Positions 42,142-50,998 of a stretch of 64,000 bases of DNA are shown here, piece by piece. Both the position numbers and the translations under genes were made by a program. The stretch's first letter is position 1. Every line of letters begins with the position of its first letter. Origin of the DNA: Olsenella urininfantis. Its GTDB lineage: Bacteria > Actinomycetota > Coriobacteriia > Coriobacteriales > Atopobiaceae. The stretch is taken from positions 540,962-604,961 of the forward strand of contig NZ_LT732540.1 of assembly GCF_900155635.1 (NCBI RefSeq), in the 5' to 3' direction. A model generated the notes under the pieces. It made no database searches and had not been told where the DNA came from. It was given only the letters and a program-made list of their open reading frames with translations.

Positions 42142-43107
42142 TTGACAAGCGAATATCGGCATGTACCCGTGATGATCAACGAGGTGCTCCAGGCGCTCGA
42201 TCCCCAGCCGGGGGAGGTCGTCTGCGACTGCACCCTCGGCGGGGCTGGCCATACCCTGCGTATGGCCGAGAGGATCCAGCCTGATGGGCTCTCCTTGGGC
42301 ATAGACCAGGACGACATGGCCCTGGCCGAGGCCCGGACGCGTTTTGAGCGCGAGCTTCCTGGGGCGGAGCACCTCTTCCTCAAGGGGAACTTCGGATCCC
42401 TTGACGAGCTGCTCGTTGAGGCCGAGGTGCCCGGAGTGGACTGCTTCCTCTTCGACCTCGGCGTCTCCTCGCCCCAGCTTGACATCCCCGAGAGGGGCTT
42501 CTCGTACAACGAGGACGCCCCACTTGACATGCGCATGGACCCGGGCAACAACACCCTAACCGCAGCAGAGGTCGTGAACCACTACAACGAAGCTGACCTC
42601 GCCCGGATTCTGCGCGTCTACGGAGACGAGAAGTTCGCCTCTCGCATTGCCCACCAGCTGGTGGGGGCCCGTGCGAAGGCACCCGTAGAGACAACGCTCC
42701 AGCTGGCCGAGATCGTGAGGTCCGCGATTCCCGCAGCGGGAAGGAGGCATGGGGGACATCCCGCCCGAAAGTCCTTCCAGGCGCTGCGCATCGAGGTCAA
42801 CCATGAGCTCGAGGTGCTCGACCAGGGTCTTCGGGCTGCGGTGCGCTGGACGAACACGGGTGGCAGGATCTGCGTCATCTCCTACCACTCCCTCGAGGAC
42901 CGCATCGTCAAGCACATCTTCAGTGAGCTCTCCCAGGGCTGCGTCTGCCCGCCGGACCTGCCGGTGTGCGCCTGTGGTCACGTGCCGATAGTCGAGGTCA
43001 GGAACAGGAGGCCCCTCGTTGCGACCGACGAGGAGCTCAAGGCAAACCCAAGGTCGCGCAGCGCCCTCATGCGCGTGGCGGTCAAGCTCGACGTCACGGG
43101 CGCGTAG
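42142..43107 (+). CDS. rsmH: 16S rRNA m4C1402 methyltransferase
   Basis: 321 residues. HVPVMINEVLQAL, VCDCTLGGAGHTLRMAERI (SAM loop), LFDLGVSSPQLDIPERGFSY and RICVISYHSLEDRIVKHIFS are RsmH hallmarks. It methylates C1402 in the decoding centre. The start codon is TTG 42142, with GGGGG about 10 bases before it; no ATG or GTG in frame gives a better fit. The last 40 residues (CVCPPDLPVCACGHVPIVEV) have the four-Cys pattern common in Gram-positive RsmH. Confidence 0.95.
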   Translation: MTSEYRHVPVMINEVLQALDPQPGEVVCDCTLGGAGHTLRMAERIQPDGLSLGIDQDDMALAEARTRFERELPGAEHLFLKGNFGSLDELLVEAEVPGVDCFLFDLGVSSPQLDIPERGFSYNEDAPLDMRMDPGNNTLTAAEVVNHYNEADLARILRVYGDEKFASRIAHQLVGARAKAPVETTLQLAEIVRSAIPAAGRRHGGHPARKSFQALRIEVNHELEVLDQGLRAAVRWTNTGGRICVISYHSLEDRIVKHIFSELSQGCVCPPDLPVCACGHVPIVEVRNRRPLVATDEELKANPRSRSALMRVAVKLDVTGA

Positions 43108-43128
43108 GCAACCCAGCAACACCCATCC

Positions 43129-43144
43129 CGGGGGCTTGCCCCCG
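43129..43144 (+). terminator. short GC hairpin between rsmH and ftsL
   Basis: CGGGGGC-tt-GCCCCCG is a perfect 7-bp stem. No T-run follows. It may attenuate or process the dcw mRNA. The rest of 43108-43251 is CA-rich with AACGCAGC-like short repeats and no gene. Confidence 0.35.
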
Positions 43145-43251
43145 TGCATGGCAAACGCAGCACCAACGACGCACAACGCAGCCCAAACGAACCACCAACG
43201 CAGCAGCACGCAGCAAGGTATCGCAAGGCGTGCGCACAGGAGAGGCGCATC

Positions 43252-43746
43252 ATGGCTTACACAGGGTCCGAGGCATATCGCCTCGACTACGGCGCTCAGC
43301 AGCGCGCCCGGCAGGAGGACCGGCCCGCGCCCTTCTCCGTCGTCGAGGGCGACGGGCTGGACGCGCGCGCACGCCAGGGCGTCTCCAGGCTCTTCCTCGG
43401 CAGGGTGAGCCTCTTCGCGGCGGCGTTCGCCCTCTTCGCGGCGCTCGGCCTCTGCCGCGTGGCCATCTCTGCCGCAACCATCGGATGCCTCAGCAGCAAC
43501 GGGAGGCTCGAGTCCTCCATAACCGCCGCCCAGAAGCTCAACGGAGAGCTTCAGATGGAGCGCTCGGTCCTCTCGAGCTCGGCACGCATCGACCAGATCG
43601 CCACCCAGCTCTACGGCATGGTCTATCCCGTCAGTACGGACAGCATTACCGTCACGTCCGCGGACGAGTCCGCGCAGGGCGGGCAGCCTTCTGCAGATGC
43701 TGCGCAGTCTGCGCCTGCAGAAGAGGGCGCCCCTGCGGAGTCGTAG
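43252..43746 (+). CDS. ftsL: FtsL-like division protein
   Basis: 164 residues. No single motif names it, but it has FtsL topology: cytoplasmic head (about 1-48), one transmembrane helix (VSLFAAAFALFAALGLCRVA), and a periplasmic heptad region (RLESSITAAQKLNGELQMER) ending in IDQIATQLYGMVYP, the usual Leu-zipper end. Acidic, Gln/Ser-rich tail. It lies exactly between rsmH and ftsI, where FtsL is expected. AGGAGAGG precedes ATG 43252. FtsL would recruit FtsI/FtsW with FtsQ. Confidence 0.8.
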   Translation: MAYTGSEAYRLDYGAQQRARQEDRPAPFSVVEGDGLDARARQGVSRLFLGRVSLFAAAFALFAALGLCRVAISAATIGCLSSNGRLESSITAAQKLNGELQMERSVLSSSARIDQIATQLYGMVYPVSTDSITVTSADESAQGGQPSADAAQSAPAEEGAPAES

Positions 43747-43757
43747 ACTCTTCAGAC

Positions 43758-45542
43758 GTGAGACGCAGAGACGAACAGAGAGCCTCCGCACGGAGGGTTA
43801 CGAGGGGGGCCTCCTACGACGAGGCCCCCCGCGTGCGCATGAGCCGCCGTTCCCGCATGCCGGGCGACGGTCGCAGCTTCTCTGATTCCGCCCACTACCT
43901 GACGCTCATCCTTGCCGTGGTGTTGGTGGCGGTCGTTGCCAAGCTGCTGTGGCTGCAGCTGATAGACGCGCCGAGCCTGCGCGACGCCGCTGCGGCACAG
44001 CGCACCAGCGCCCTGACCATTCGCGCCAAGCGCGGCACCATCTTCGATCGCGACGGCAACGTGCTTGCCATGAGCGTGGACTGCAAGACCGTCTACTGCA
44101 ACCCCCGGGAGGTCAACGATCCCAACGGTGCCGCCAAGATCATGGCTGAGGAGCTGGGCGGGGAGGCCGCCGATTACCTTGAGCCCCTCACGCGCGAATC
44201 CACCTTCGCCTACATCCGCCGCCAGGTGGACGAGGACAAGGCGGAGAGGCTCAAGAACCGCCTCGAGGCGTCCAAGGTGGATGGCGTCTACTACCTTGGG
44301 GACACCAAGCGCGTATACCCCTACGGCTCGGTGGGCGGACAGGTGCTGGGCATCGTGGGGACCGACGGGAACGGCCTCTCTGGCCTGGAGCTCTACTATG
44401 ACAAGCTCCTCTCCGGCACCGACGGCACCCTGCTGCTCGAGACGGGCGCGGACGGCACGCCCATCGCCGGAGCGCGCTCTCGCACCACCGATGCCAAGAA
44501 CGGCAGCGACATCGTCATATCCCTGGACATCGACATCCAGAAGGTTGCAGAAGAGACCATCGCCGCGGGCGTGAAGCAGTACGAGGCGGACTCCGGCTCC
44601 GTCATCGTGACTGACCCCAGCACAGGCGAGATCCTCGCCGCCTGCTCCACGCCGCTCTTCGACATCACCAACACCTCCGTTATCGAGGAGGGCGCCCTTG
44701 ACCTCAAGCCCGTCTCGTCCTCCTTCGAGCCCGGTTCCATCTTCAAGCTGCTCACCATGTCCATTGGCATAGAGAACCAGGTCATCAGCACGGACACGCC
44801 CTTTACGGTCCCCGCCAAGGTGCGTGTGGGAGACGACATGGTGGGAGACGACGACGGCCGCGACTTCACCATGGTCATGGACCCCCGCGAGATCCTGCGC
44901 CGTTCGTCCAACGCGGGGACGGCCCTGGTGGCCCAGTCGGTCATCGGCTCCGACGCCTTCGCGGGCGGCATCCAGAAGTTCGGCATAGGGCAGACCACGG
45001 GCATCGACTTCCCGGGCGAGGTCGCCGGACTGGTTAAGTCGCGTGAGCAGTACGATGGCGCAAGCCTGGGCTCCATGTCCTTCGGCCAGTCGCTCGCCCT
45101 GCCGTTGGTGCAGATGGTCAAGGCCGTGGGCGGCATCGCCAACGATGGCGTGCTCCAGACCCCGCACTTCCTCATCAGCAGCGCCGGCGAGAGGCAGGAG
45201 TGGCCCAGTCCTGGCGTGGCAATCTCCAAGGACACGGCCGACCAGGTCACGGATATGATGCGCACGGTGGTCCAGGAGGGAACGGCCATGTCCGCACGCG
45301 TGGAGGGCTATGACATAGCGGGAAAGACCGGCACGGGCGAGCAGGCGGACGACAGCGGCAAGTACCTTGCCTACAGCTTCGTCTCGTCCCTCATAGGCTT
45401 CGCGCCCGCGGACAGCCCCCGCGTCCTCGTCTACGTCGGCCTCAATGGCACGCCCTACCTCGCCTCCGGCTCGGCTGCCGTTCTCTTCTCTACAATCATG
45501 GGTGAGTCGCTCTCGGACATGGGCGTACAGCCCAGCTCCTAG
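43758..45542 (+). CDS. ftsI: penicillin-binding protein 2/FtsI (class B transpeptidase)
   Basis: About 594 residues. A basic cytoplasmic head and one transmembrane helix (LTLILAVVLVAVVAKLLWLQ) lead to the PBP dimerisation domain (RGTIFDRDGNVLAMSVDCKT). The transpeptidase has FEPGSIFKLL with the Ser-x-x-Lys, SSNAG as the SxN motif and AGKTGTG as KTG. It cross-links septal peptidoglycan together with FtsW. The start is uncertain: GTG 43758 gives the basic head, ATG 43840 is 27 codons on; neither has a good ribosome site. murE, which commonly follows, is missing; murF comes next. Confidence 0.93.
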   Translation: MRRRDEQRASARRVTRGASYDEAPRVRMSRRSRMPGDGRSFSDSAHYLTLILAVVLVAVVAKLLWLQLIDAPSLRDAAAAQRTSALTIRAKRGTIFDRDGNVLAMSVDCKTVYCNPREVNDPNGAAKIMAEELGGEAADYLEPLTRESTFAYIRRQVDEDKAERLKNRLEASKVDGVYYLGDTKRVYPYGSVGGQVLGIVGTDGNGLSGLELYYDKLLSGTDGTLLLETGADGTPIAGARSRTTDAKNGSDIVISLDIDIQKVAEETIAAGVKQYEADSGSVIVTDPSTGEILAACSTPLFDITNTSVIEEGALDLKPVSSSFEPGSIFKLLTMSIGIENQVISTDTPFTVPAKVRVGDDMVGDDDGRDFTMVMDPREILRRSSNAGTALVAQSVIGSDAFAGGIQKFGIGQTTGIDFPGEVAGLVKSREQYDGASLGSMSFGQSLALPLVQMVKAVGGIANDGVLQTPHFLISSAGERQEWPSPGVAISKDTADQVTDMMRTVVQEGTAMSARVEGYDIAGKTGTGEQADDSGKYLAYSFVSSLIGFAPADSPRVLVYVGLNGTPYLASGSAAVLFSTIMGESLSDMGVQPSS

Positions 45543-45563
45543 ACGCTCGAGGGAGAGGATCAT

Positions 45564-47018
45564 ATGCTCAGTTGCACCGTAGGGGACGTGCTGGACGCCA
45601 CAGGCGCCCGCCTCGCCCTGGGAGATGAGGGCCAGGCCCTTTCTGGCGTGTCCACGGACTCGCGTAGCGTGGGGCAAGGAAGCCTCTTCGTCTGCTTCCC
45701 GGGCGTGCGCGTGGACGGCAACGACTTCGCCGCAGCGGCCCTCGAGTCAGGGGCCGCCGCCGTTGTCATGACGCGCGAGCCCGACGAGGGCGTCCTTGCC
45801 GCCGCGCGCACGTTTGACGGCAGCGTCCTCGTCACGCCAGACGCCGACCCCGAGGAGCTCATGCTCTCTCTCGCCGGCTTCTGGAGGGCACGCAACCCCC
45901 AGTGGGTCGTGGTGGGTGTGACGGGCTCCGTGGGGAAGACCACCACCAAGGACATGCTTGCCGCGGGCCTTGCCACCCGCTGGCGGGTGCATGCAACTGC
46001 CGGAAACTTCAACAACCTCATCGGCTTGCCCCTCACCCTGCTGTCTGCCTCGCCCTCCGACGAGGTGGTTGTGGCCGAGATGGGCATGAACCACGCCGGC
46101 GAGCTGGAGCGTCTGAGTCGCTGCGCCCGCCCTGACCTCGCCCTCATCACCAACGTGGGAACGAGCCACATTGGCCTTCTGGGCTCGCGCGAGAACATCG
46201 CGCGCGCCAAGGCGGAGATCCTCTCGGGCATGGTCGCGAGCGATTCCGTCGGGCGGGGCCGTCCCAGGCCCTGCCTGGTCCTCGCCGCCGACAACGACTT
46301 CGCCTCGCTCATCGAGGGGGAGTTCGCCCGGCCTGCCGGCGTGGATGTGGTCTACGTGGGGTCGTCCCCCTCCTGTCTCGCGAGCTCACGCTCGCTGGAG
46401 CTCGACGACCAGGGACATCCGCACTTCACCCTGGCCTTCTCGGACGGCTGGGCGCAGGAGGTCTGCCTGGACGTCCCCGGAAGGCACGTGGTACAGGACT
46501 TCCTGCTTGCCATGGCGATAGCCGACCGCCTTTGCACGGACCGCGCCTCCGCCGCCGCCGCCATCGCGCGCATGCCGCGCACCCGCATGCGCCTCGAGGT
46601 GGTGAGCGCCCCAGGAAAGCCGCGCATGATCGACGACTCCTACAACGCCAGCCCCAACTCGGTCGCGGCGGCCCTGGACGTCCTCGAGTCAATGGAGTGT
46701 GCGGGCCGCAGGGTTGCCGTCCTGGGCGAGGTGGGCGAGCTTGGGGCCGAGTCTGCCCGCCTGCATGGCTACATGGGGGCCTACGCCGCAGGAAAGCCGC
46801 TGGACCTACTGGTGCTCGTGGGCGAGGGCGACATCTCCCACACGGAGGAGGCGGCACGCACCATGGGGTTCTCGGAGGACAAGCTCGAGAGGGTCGCAGA
46901 CGCCGCGCAGGCGCTCGAGCTCATCGCGCCGGTCCTTCGTGAGGACGACCTCGTTCTGGTAAAGGCGTCGAGGGCCGCCGGTCTGGACGCATTCGTCAAG
47001 GGGGTGCTTGCCCGATGA
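45564..47018 (+). CDS. murF: UDP-MurNAc-tripeptide:D-Ala-D-Ala ligase
   Basis: 484 residues. The three Mur-ligase domains are complete: GVSTDSRSVGQGSLFVCFPG, VVGVTGSVGKTTTKDMLAAG (P-loop), FNNLIGLPLTLL, EMGMNHAGELERLS and MIDDSYNASPNSVAAALDVL. It adds D-Ala-D-Ala to the UDP-tripeptide. MurF rather than MurE is shown by the EMGMNHAGEL and SYNASPNS forms. ATG 45564 follows GAGGGAGAGG. It overlaps mraY by 4 bases (ATGA). Confidence 0.95.
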   Translation: MLSCTVGDVLDATGARLALGDEGQALSGVSTDSRSVGQGSLFVCFPGVRVDGNDFAAAALESGAAAVVMTREPDEGVLAAARTFDGSVLVTPDADPEELMLSLAGFWRARNPQWVVVGVTGSVGKTTTKDMLAAGLATRWRVHATAGNFNNLIGLPLTLLSASPSDEVVVAEMGMNHAGELERLSRCARPDLALITNVGTSHIGLLGSRENIARAKAEILSGMVASDSVGRGRPRPCLVLAADNDFASLIEGEFARPAGVDVVYVGSSPSCLASSRSLELDDQGHPHFTLAFSDGWAQEVCLDVPGRHVVQDFLLAMAIADRLCTDRASAAAAIARMPRTRMRLEVVSAPGKPRMIDDSYNASPNSVAAALDVLESMECAGRRVAVLGEVGELGAESARLHGYMGAYAAGKPLDLLVLVGEGDISHTEEAARTMGFSEDKLERVADAAQALELIAPVLREDDLVLVKASRAAGLDAFVKGVLAR

Positions 47019-48046
47019 TCGGCAGTCCCAGCTATCCAACCTACCAGGTATTCGTTGCCGCCGCCCTTGCCGCGGCGGTCACGGGAATCCTCATGCCCGC
47101 TTTCATCCGCCTGATGCGCCACGAGGGCGTGGGGCAGCAGATCCGTGCCGACGGCCCCCAGCAGCACCTCGTGAAGCAGGGCACCCCCACCATGGGTGGT
47201 GTCGTCATGCTGGTGGGCGTGCTTCTCACCTGCCTGATCCAGGCGCGCTGGAACCTCCCCTTGGTGCTCGCCGTGGTGGTGACGCTGGCGACGGGGTCCC
47301 TGGGCCTGCTCGACGACATCGAGTCGGTGGCCCACAAGCGCTCTCTGGGCCTCACCCCCGCCCAGAAGATGGCGGGCCTCCTTGTCATCTCCGTGGCCTT
47401 CTGCCTGGTGGCGGTCAACGCCTGCGGCATCGAGCCCGCGGTGAGGTTCCCTGGCGGCCTCTCCATCGACCTGGGCGTCTTGAGCACCAAGCTGACCGTG
47501 GCGGGCACGCCCGTCACCATTCCCTGGATCTACCTCCTCTTCGTCTTCATCCTCATGGCGGGGCTCTCCAACGCGGTCAACCTGACGGATGGCCTGGACG
47601 GTCTCTCGTCGGGGTGCACCCTGGTGGTCATGGCGGGCATGTCCATGGTGGCCTTCCGCTACAACGAGATCAGCCTTGCCGTCTTTGCCGCGGCCCTCGC
47701 CGGATCGTGCGTGGGCTTCCTCTGGCACAACTGCTACCCCGCCTCCATCTTCATGGGGGATACGGGCTCCCTCGCCTTGGGTGCCGCCTTCGCCGCGCTC
47801 GCCGTGCTCACCAAGACCGAGGTCACTTCCCTCATCATGGGCGGCCTCTTCGTCTGCGAGGCGCTCTCGGTGATGCTGCAGGTCATGAGCTTCAAGCTCA
47901 CGGGCAGGCGCATCTTCCTCATGGCGCCCATCCATCATCACTTCGAGAAGCTGGGCTGGAGCGAGACGAAGGTCGTCATTCGCTTCTGGATCGTATCGGC
48001 GGCCTTTGTGGCCCTGGGATTTGCGCTCTACTTCCAACTCGGTTAG
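47015..48046 (+). CDS. mraY: phospho-MurNAc-pentapeptide transferase
   Basis: 343 residues with about 10 transmembrane helices. QHLVKQGTPTMGGVVMLVGV, LGLLDDIESV, NAVNLTDGLDGLSSG, GFLWHNCYPASIFMGDTGSL and MAPIHHHFEKLGWSETKVVI are MraY landmarks, including the catalytic Asp residues and the HHH motif. It makes lipid I on the inner face of the membrane. It starts within the murF stop, so translation is coupled. Confidence 0.97.
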   Translation: MIGSPSYPTYQVFVAAALAAAVTGILMPAFIRLMRHEGVGQQIRADGPQQHLVKQGTPTMGGVVMLVGVLLTCLIQARWNLPLVLAVVVTLATGSLGLLDDIESVAHKRSLGLTPAQKMAGLLVISVAFCLVAVNACGIEPAVRFPGGLSIDLGVLSTKLTVAGTPVTIPWIYLLFVFILMAGLSNAVNLTDGLDGLSSGCTLVVMAGMSMVAFRYNEISLAVFAAALAGSCVGFLWHNCYPASIFMGDTGSLALGAAFAALAVLTKTEVTSLIMGGLFVCEALSVMLQVMSFKLTGRRIFLMAPIHHHFEKLGWSETKVVIRFWIVSAAFVALGFALYFQLG

Positions 48047-48056
48047 GAGTCGTTCC

Positions 48057-49487
48057 GTGCCACAAGCGCAAGCAGCACATGGTCAATTGGGAGACGTCTG
48101 CGTTCTTGGCCTGGGCAAGACCGGGACGGACCTCGCGCTCTACCTCAGTGGCCTAGGCGAGGGACGCGTCAGGAGCGTGACGCTTTACGGGGGGACGGGA
48201 TCTCTCGAGGACGAGAGGCGCGCTGGTCTCGAGGCGAGCGGCATCCGCGTGGTCCTGGGCAGCGAGGAGGTCGAGGGCAGCTATGACCTGGCCGTCTCGT
48301 CCCCCGGCATCTCGGAGCTCTCCGGCTTCTTCCGCTCCGCCCGCGCGCATGCGCGCGAGTGCATAGGCGAGCCCGAGTTCGCCTGGCGCGAGAGCCCCCA
48401 GAGGTGGCTCGCCGTCACGGGCACCAACGGCAAGACCACCACCACCACGCTTGCCACGGCGATCCTGAGGGAGGCGGGGCTTCCCGCACGCTCCGTGGGG
48501 AACATCGGCACGCTCGCAACCGACGCCCTGCAAGACCGAGCCACGGGCGAGTGGTTTGTGGCCGAGCTGTCCAGCTTCCAGCTGGCTGGGGCATACCGCC
48601 TGCATCCGCGCGTCGCCTGCCTGCTCAACATCACCCCCGACCACCTCGAGTGGCACGGCTCGCTTGAGGCCTACGCGGCGGCCAAGGAGCGCGTCTTCCA
48701 GAACCTCGAGGCAGAAGACCTTGCCATCGTCTCCTGCGGGGACCCATGGTGCCAGGCGGTTCGCACGCGCCTGCTGGGGCGCGGGCTGCGTGTGCTCGCC
48801 CTGGCGGAGGAGGACCACCAGGACCCCTGCGCCGCCTTCGTGCGCGAGGGCAGGATGGTCGTGCGCATCGATGGCGAGGAGCGGGAGCTCCTGGGCATAG
48901 ACGAGCTGCCCATCAAGGGCTCCCACAACGTCCAGGATGCCTTGGCGGCCTCCGCCATGGCTCTTGAGCTGGGCGTTGGCGTCGAGGCGGTCCGTCGGGC
49001 GCTTCTTGCGTTCCGCTCCCTCGAGCATCGCATCGAGCCCTGCGGCGAGCATGCGGGCGTGCGCTTCGTGAACGACTCGAAGGCGACCAACACGGACTCG
49101 GTGGAGAAGGCGCTCACCGCCTTTGCCGCAGGTCGCATCGTGCTGCTGCTGGGCGGGCATGACAAGGGAACCGACCTCGCCTCGCTGTCGCATGCCGTCG
49201 TGGGGCGCTGCCGCGCTGCCGTGTGCTTCGGCGAGGCGGGCGAGAGGATCGCGCTCGACCTAGAGCGCGAGCTCGGCCAGGGCGGCGGCCAGCTTGTCGT
49301 GGCACGCGGCGAGCACCTGCGCGACGCGTTCTCGCGCGCGGTGGCCCTCGCATGCCCGGGGGACACCGTGCTCCTCTCGCCGGCCTGCTCCTCCTTCGAC
49401 GAGTTCGGCAACATGGCTGAGCGCGGACGCCTCTTCAAGGACCTGGTGGCGGCCCTCTCCCTCCCCGAGGGGGATGAGCGCCGATGA
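48057..49487 (+). CDS. murD: UDP-MurNAc-L-alanine:D-glutamate ligase
   Basis: 476 residues. N-terminal VCVLGLGKTGTDLALYLSGL, then WLAVTGTNGKTTTTTLATAI (P-loop), VGNIGTLATDAL, VAELSSFQLAGAYRLHPRVA, LNITPDHLEWHGSLEAYAAA and FVNDSKATNTDSVEKALTAF. These are the MurD forms. GTG 48057 has AGGAG 7 bases upstream, right behind the mraY stop; the longer frame overlaps mraY. The stop overlaps ftsW by 4 bases. Confidence 0.95.
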   Translation: MPQAQAAHGQLGDVCVLGLGKTGTDLALYLSGLGEGRVRSVTLYGGTGSLEDERRAGLEASGIRVVLGSEEVEGSYDLAVSSPGISELSGFFRSARAHARECIGEPEFAWRESPQRWLAVTGTNGKTTTTTLATAILREAGLPARSVGNIGTLATDALQDRATGEWFVAELSSFQLAGAYRLHPRVACLLNITPDHLEWHGSLEAYAAAKERVFQNLEAEDLAIVSCGDPWCQAVRTRLLGRGLRVLALAEEDHQDPCAAFVREGRMVVRIDGEERELLGIDELPIKGSHNVQDALAASAMALELGVGVEAVRRALLAFRSLEHRIEPCGEHAGVRFVNDSKATNTDSVEKALTAFAAGRIVLLLGGHDKGTDLASLSHAVVGRCRAAVCFGEAGERIALDLERELGQGGGQLVVARGEHLRDAFSRAVALACPGDTVLLSPACSSFDEFGNMAERGRLFKDLVAALSLPEGDERR

Positions 49488-50998
49488 CGCGCCGGGGCGC
49501 GGCAGGCGACAGGCGACGCGCGGCCTCGGGCGATTCGGCCGCCGCCCGTCTCATACTGGGGGTACCCGAGCGCTTCATGAAGCCTTTTCTGGTCTTTATG
49601 GCCGCGGCCATCGCTTTGACGCTCTTCGGCCTCCTGATGGTGTACTCGAGCTCCTCGGTCACCTCCCTGCTGAATGAGAGTCTCAACAACAACCCCGCCC
49701 ACTACCTGACCAACCAGGGCGCCTACATGTCGATTGGCCTGGTTGCCGCCGCGCTGCTCTGCTTCTTCGACTACCACCAGTTCAAGGGGAGGTTTGCCCG
49801 GGCGGCCCTGTTGGTGTCCGTGGTCCTCCTCGCCCTGGTGTTCGCGCCGCAGTCCGGGCAGGACGCCTATGGCGCCTCGCGCTGGGTGGGATTCGGCCGC
49901 TTCACCATGCAGCCCTCCGAGCTCGTGAAGCCCATCTTCGTCCTGATGGGGGCGCGCCTCCTGGAGGCGTACTTCGGCACGGGAGAGATCACGGGCAGGG
50001 ACCTCACCCGGTTCGGCGCCCTCGGGATAGGAGTCCCGCTGCTGCTCATCCTGCTCCAGCCCGACAAGGGCACGGTCGCGATCATAGTGGCGACGCTCTT
50101 CGTCATGGCCCTTCTGGCCGACTGCCCCAAGGGGATCCTGCTGGGCCTGGTCGCCGTTGCCATGGCGGGCATCATAGCCCTCTCGGTGCTCGACTCCTAC
50201 TCCCGCGCACGCATCGTCACTGCCTGGAACCCCTGGGCAGATCCCTTTGGGGACGGATACCAGCTCATCCAGGGCTTCTATGCCTTCGGGTCGGGCGGCC
50301 TTCTGGGCGTGGGCATCGGTATGGGCAGGCAGAAGTACTCCTATCTGCCCATGGCGCACAACGACTTCATCTTTGCGGTCATCGGCGAGGAGTGCGGGCT
50401 TCTGGGCACCCTTGGCGTGCTCCTCGGCTTCGCGCTGCTCCTCTGGGCCGGCCTGAGGATTGCCAAGAACGCCCCAGACCTCGCGGGCCAGCTCATCGCC
50501 TCGGGAAGCGTCACCATGCTGGTCATCCAGCTCCTGCTCAACGTCACCGGGGTCATCGGGCTCTTCCCGCTCTCGGGAAAGCCCATCCCCTTCATCTCCT
50601 ATGGCGGCTCCTCGATCATCGCGACCCTGCTGCTGGTGGGGCTGGTCGCGTCCGTGTTCAGGCAGTCCGTCCGCGCCTTCTCGGAGAACGACGAGAGGAG
50701 ACGCGACTGGATTGTGTCCGAGGCGGGGAACGTTTGGGTGGGACAGCCGTCGGAGGCTGGGGAGCCGACATCTCGCTCTCAGCGAGGGGCCTCGCAGGCC
50801 GCCGGGACGACCTTTACCGTCCTGGGCGGCGGCCAGGGGCAGGAGGCTCCGCGCGGCCGCAGCGTCCGGGACGCCTCGGGCAGGCGGCGCATAGACCTTG
50901 GGCCCAGCGCAAGTGATAGGCTCAGGACAAGAAACGAGGGACCGAGGGTGCGTGGCGCACGTGACGCGGGCACGAGAGGGGACAGACGTGGCAGATAG
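49484..50998 (+). CDS. ftsW: septal peptidoglycan glycosyltransferase FtsW
   Basis: 504 residues with about 10 membrane helices, SEDS family. VYSSSSVTSLL, RWVGFGRFTMQPSELVKP, LLILLQPDKGTVAIIVATLF, GDGYQLIQGFYAFGSGGLLG, AHNDFIFAVIGEECGLLG and GKPIPFISYGGSSIIATLLL are diagnostic. It polymerises lipid II at the septum with FtsI. A cytoplasmic tail of about 105 residues, rich in Gly, Ser and Arg, is longer than in most FtsW; such tails bind FtsZ in mycobacteria. Coupled to murD by ATGA. Confidence 0.95.
   Translation: MTRRGAAGDRRRAASGDSAAARLILGVPERFMKPFLVFMAAAIALTLFGLLMVYSSSSVTSLLNESLNNNPAHYLTNQGAYMSIGLVAAALLCFFDYHQFKGRFARAALLVSVVLLALVFAPQSGQDAYGASRWVGFGRFTMQPSELVKPIFVLMGARLLEAYFGTGEITGRDLTRFGALGIGVPLLLILLQPDKGTVAIIVATLFVMALLADCPKGILLGLVAVAMAGIIALSVLDSYSRARIVTAWNPWADPFGDGYQLIQGFYAFGSGGLLGVGIGMGRQKYSYLPMAHNDFIFAVIGEECGLLGTLGVLLGFALLLWAGLRIAKNAPDLAGQLIASGSVTMLVIQLLLNVTGVIGLFPLSGKPIPFISYGGSSIIATLLLVGLVASVFRQSVRAFSENDERRRDWIVSEAGNVWVGQPSEAGEPTSRSQRGASQAAGTTFTVLGGGQGQEAPRGRSVRDASGRRRIDLGPSASDRLRTRNEGPRVRGARDAGTRGDRRGR

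Noticed and set aside
42966-43757. N-terminal extension of ftsI by about 264 codons
   Set aside because: It overlaps rsmH and ftsL in another frame and gives Arg-rich nonsense; FtsI needs only a short basic head before its membrane helix.
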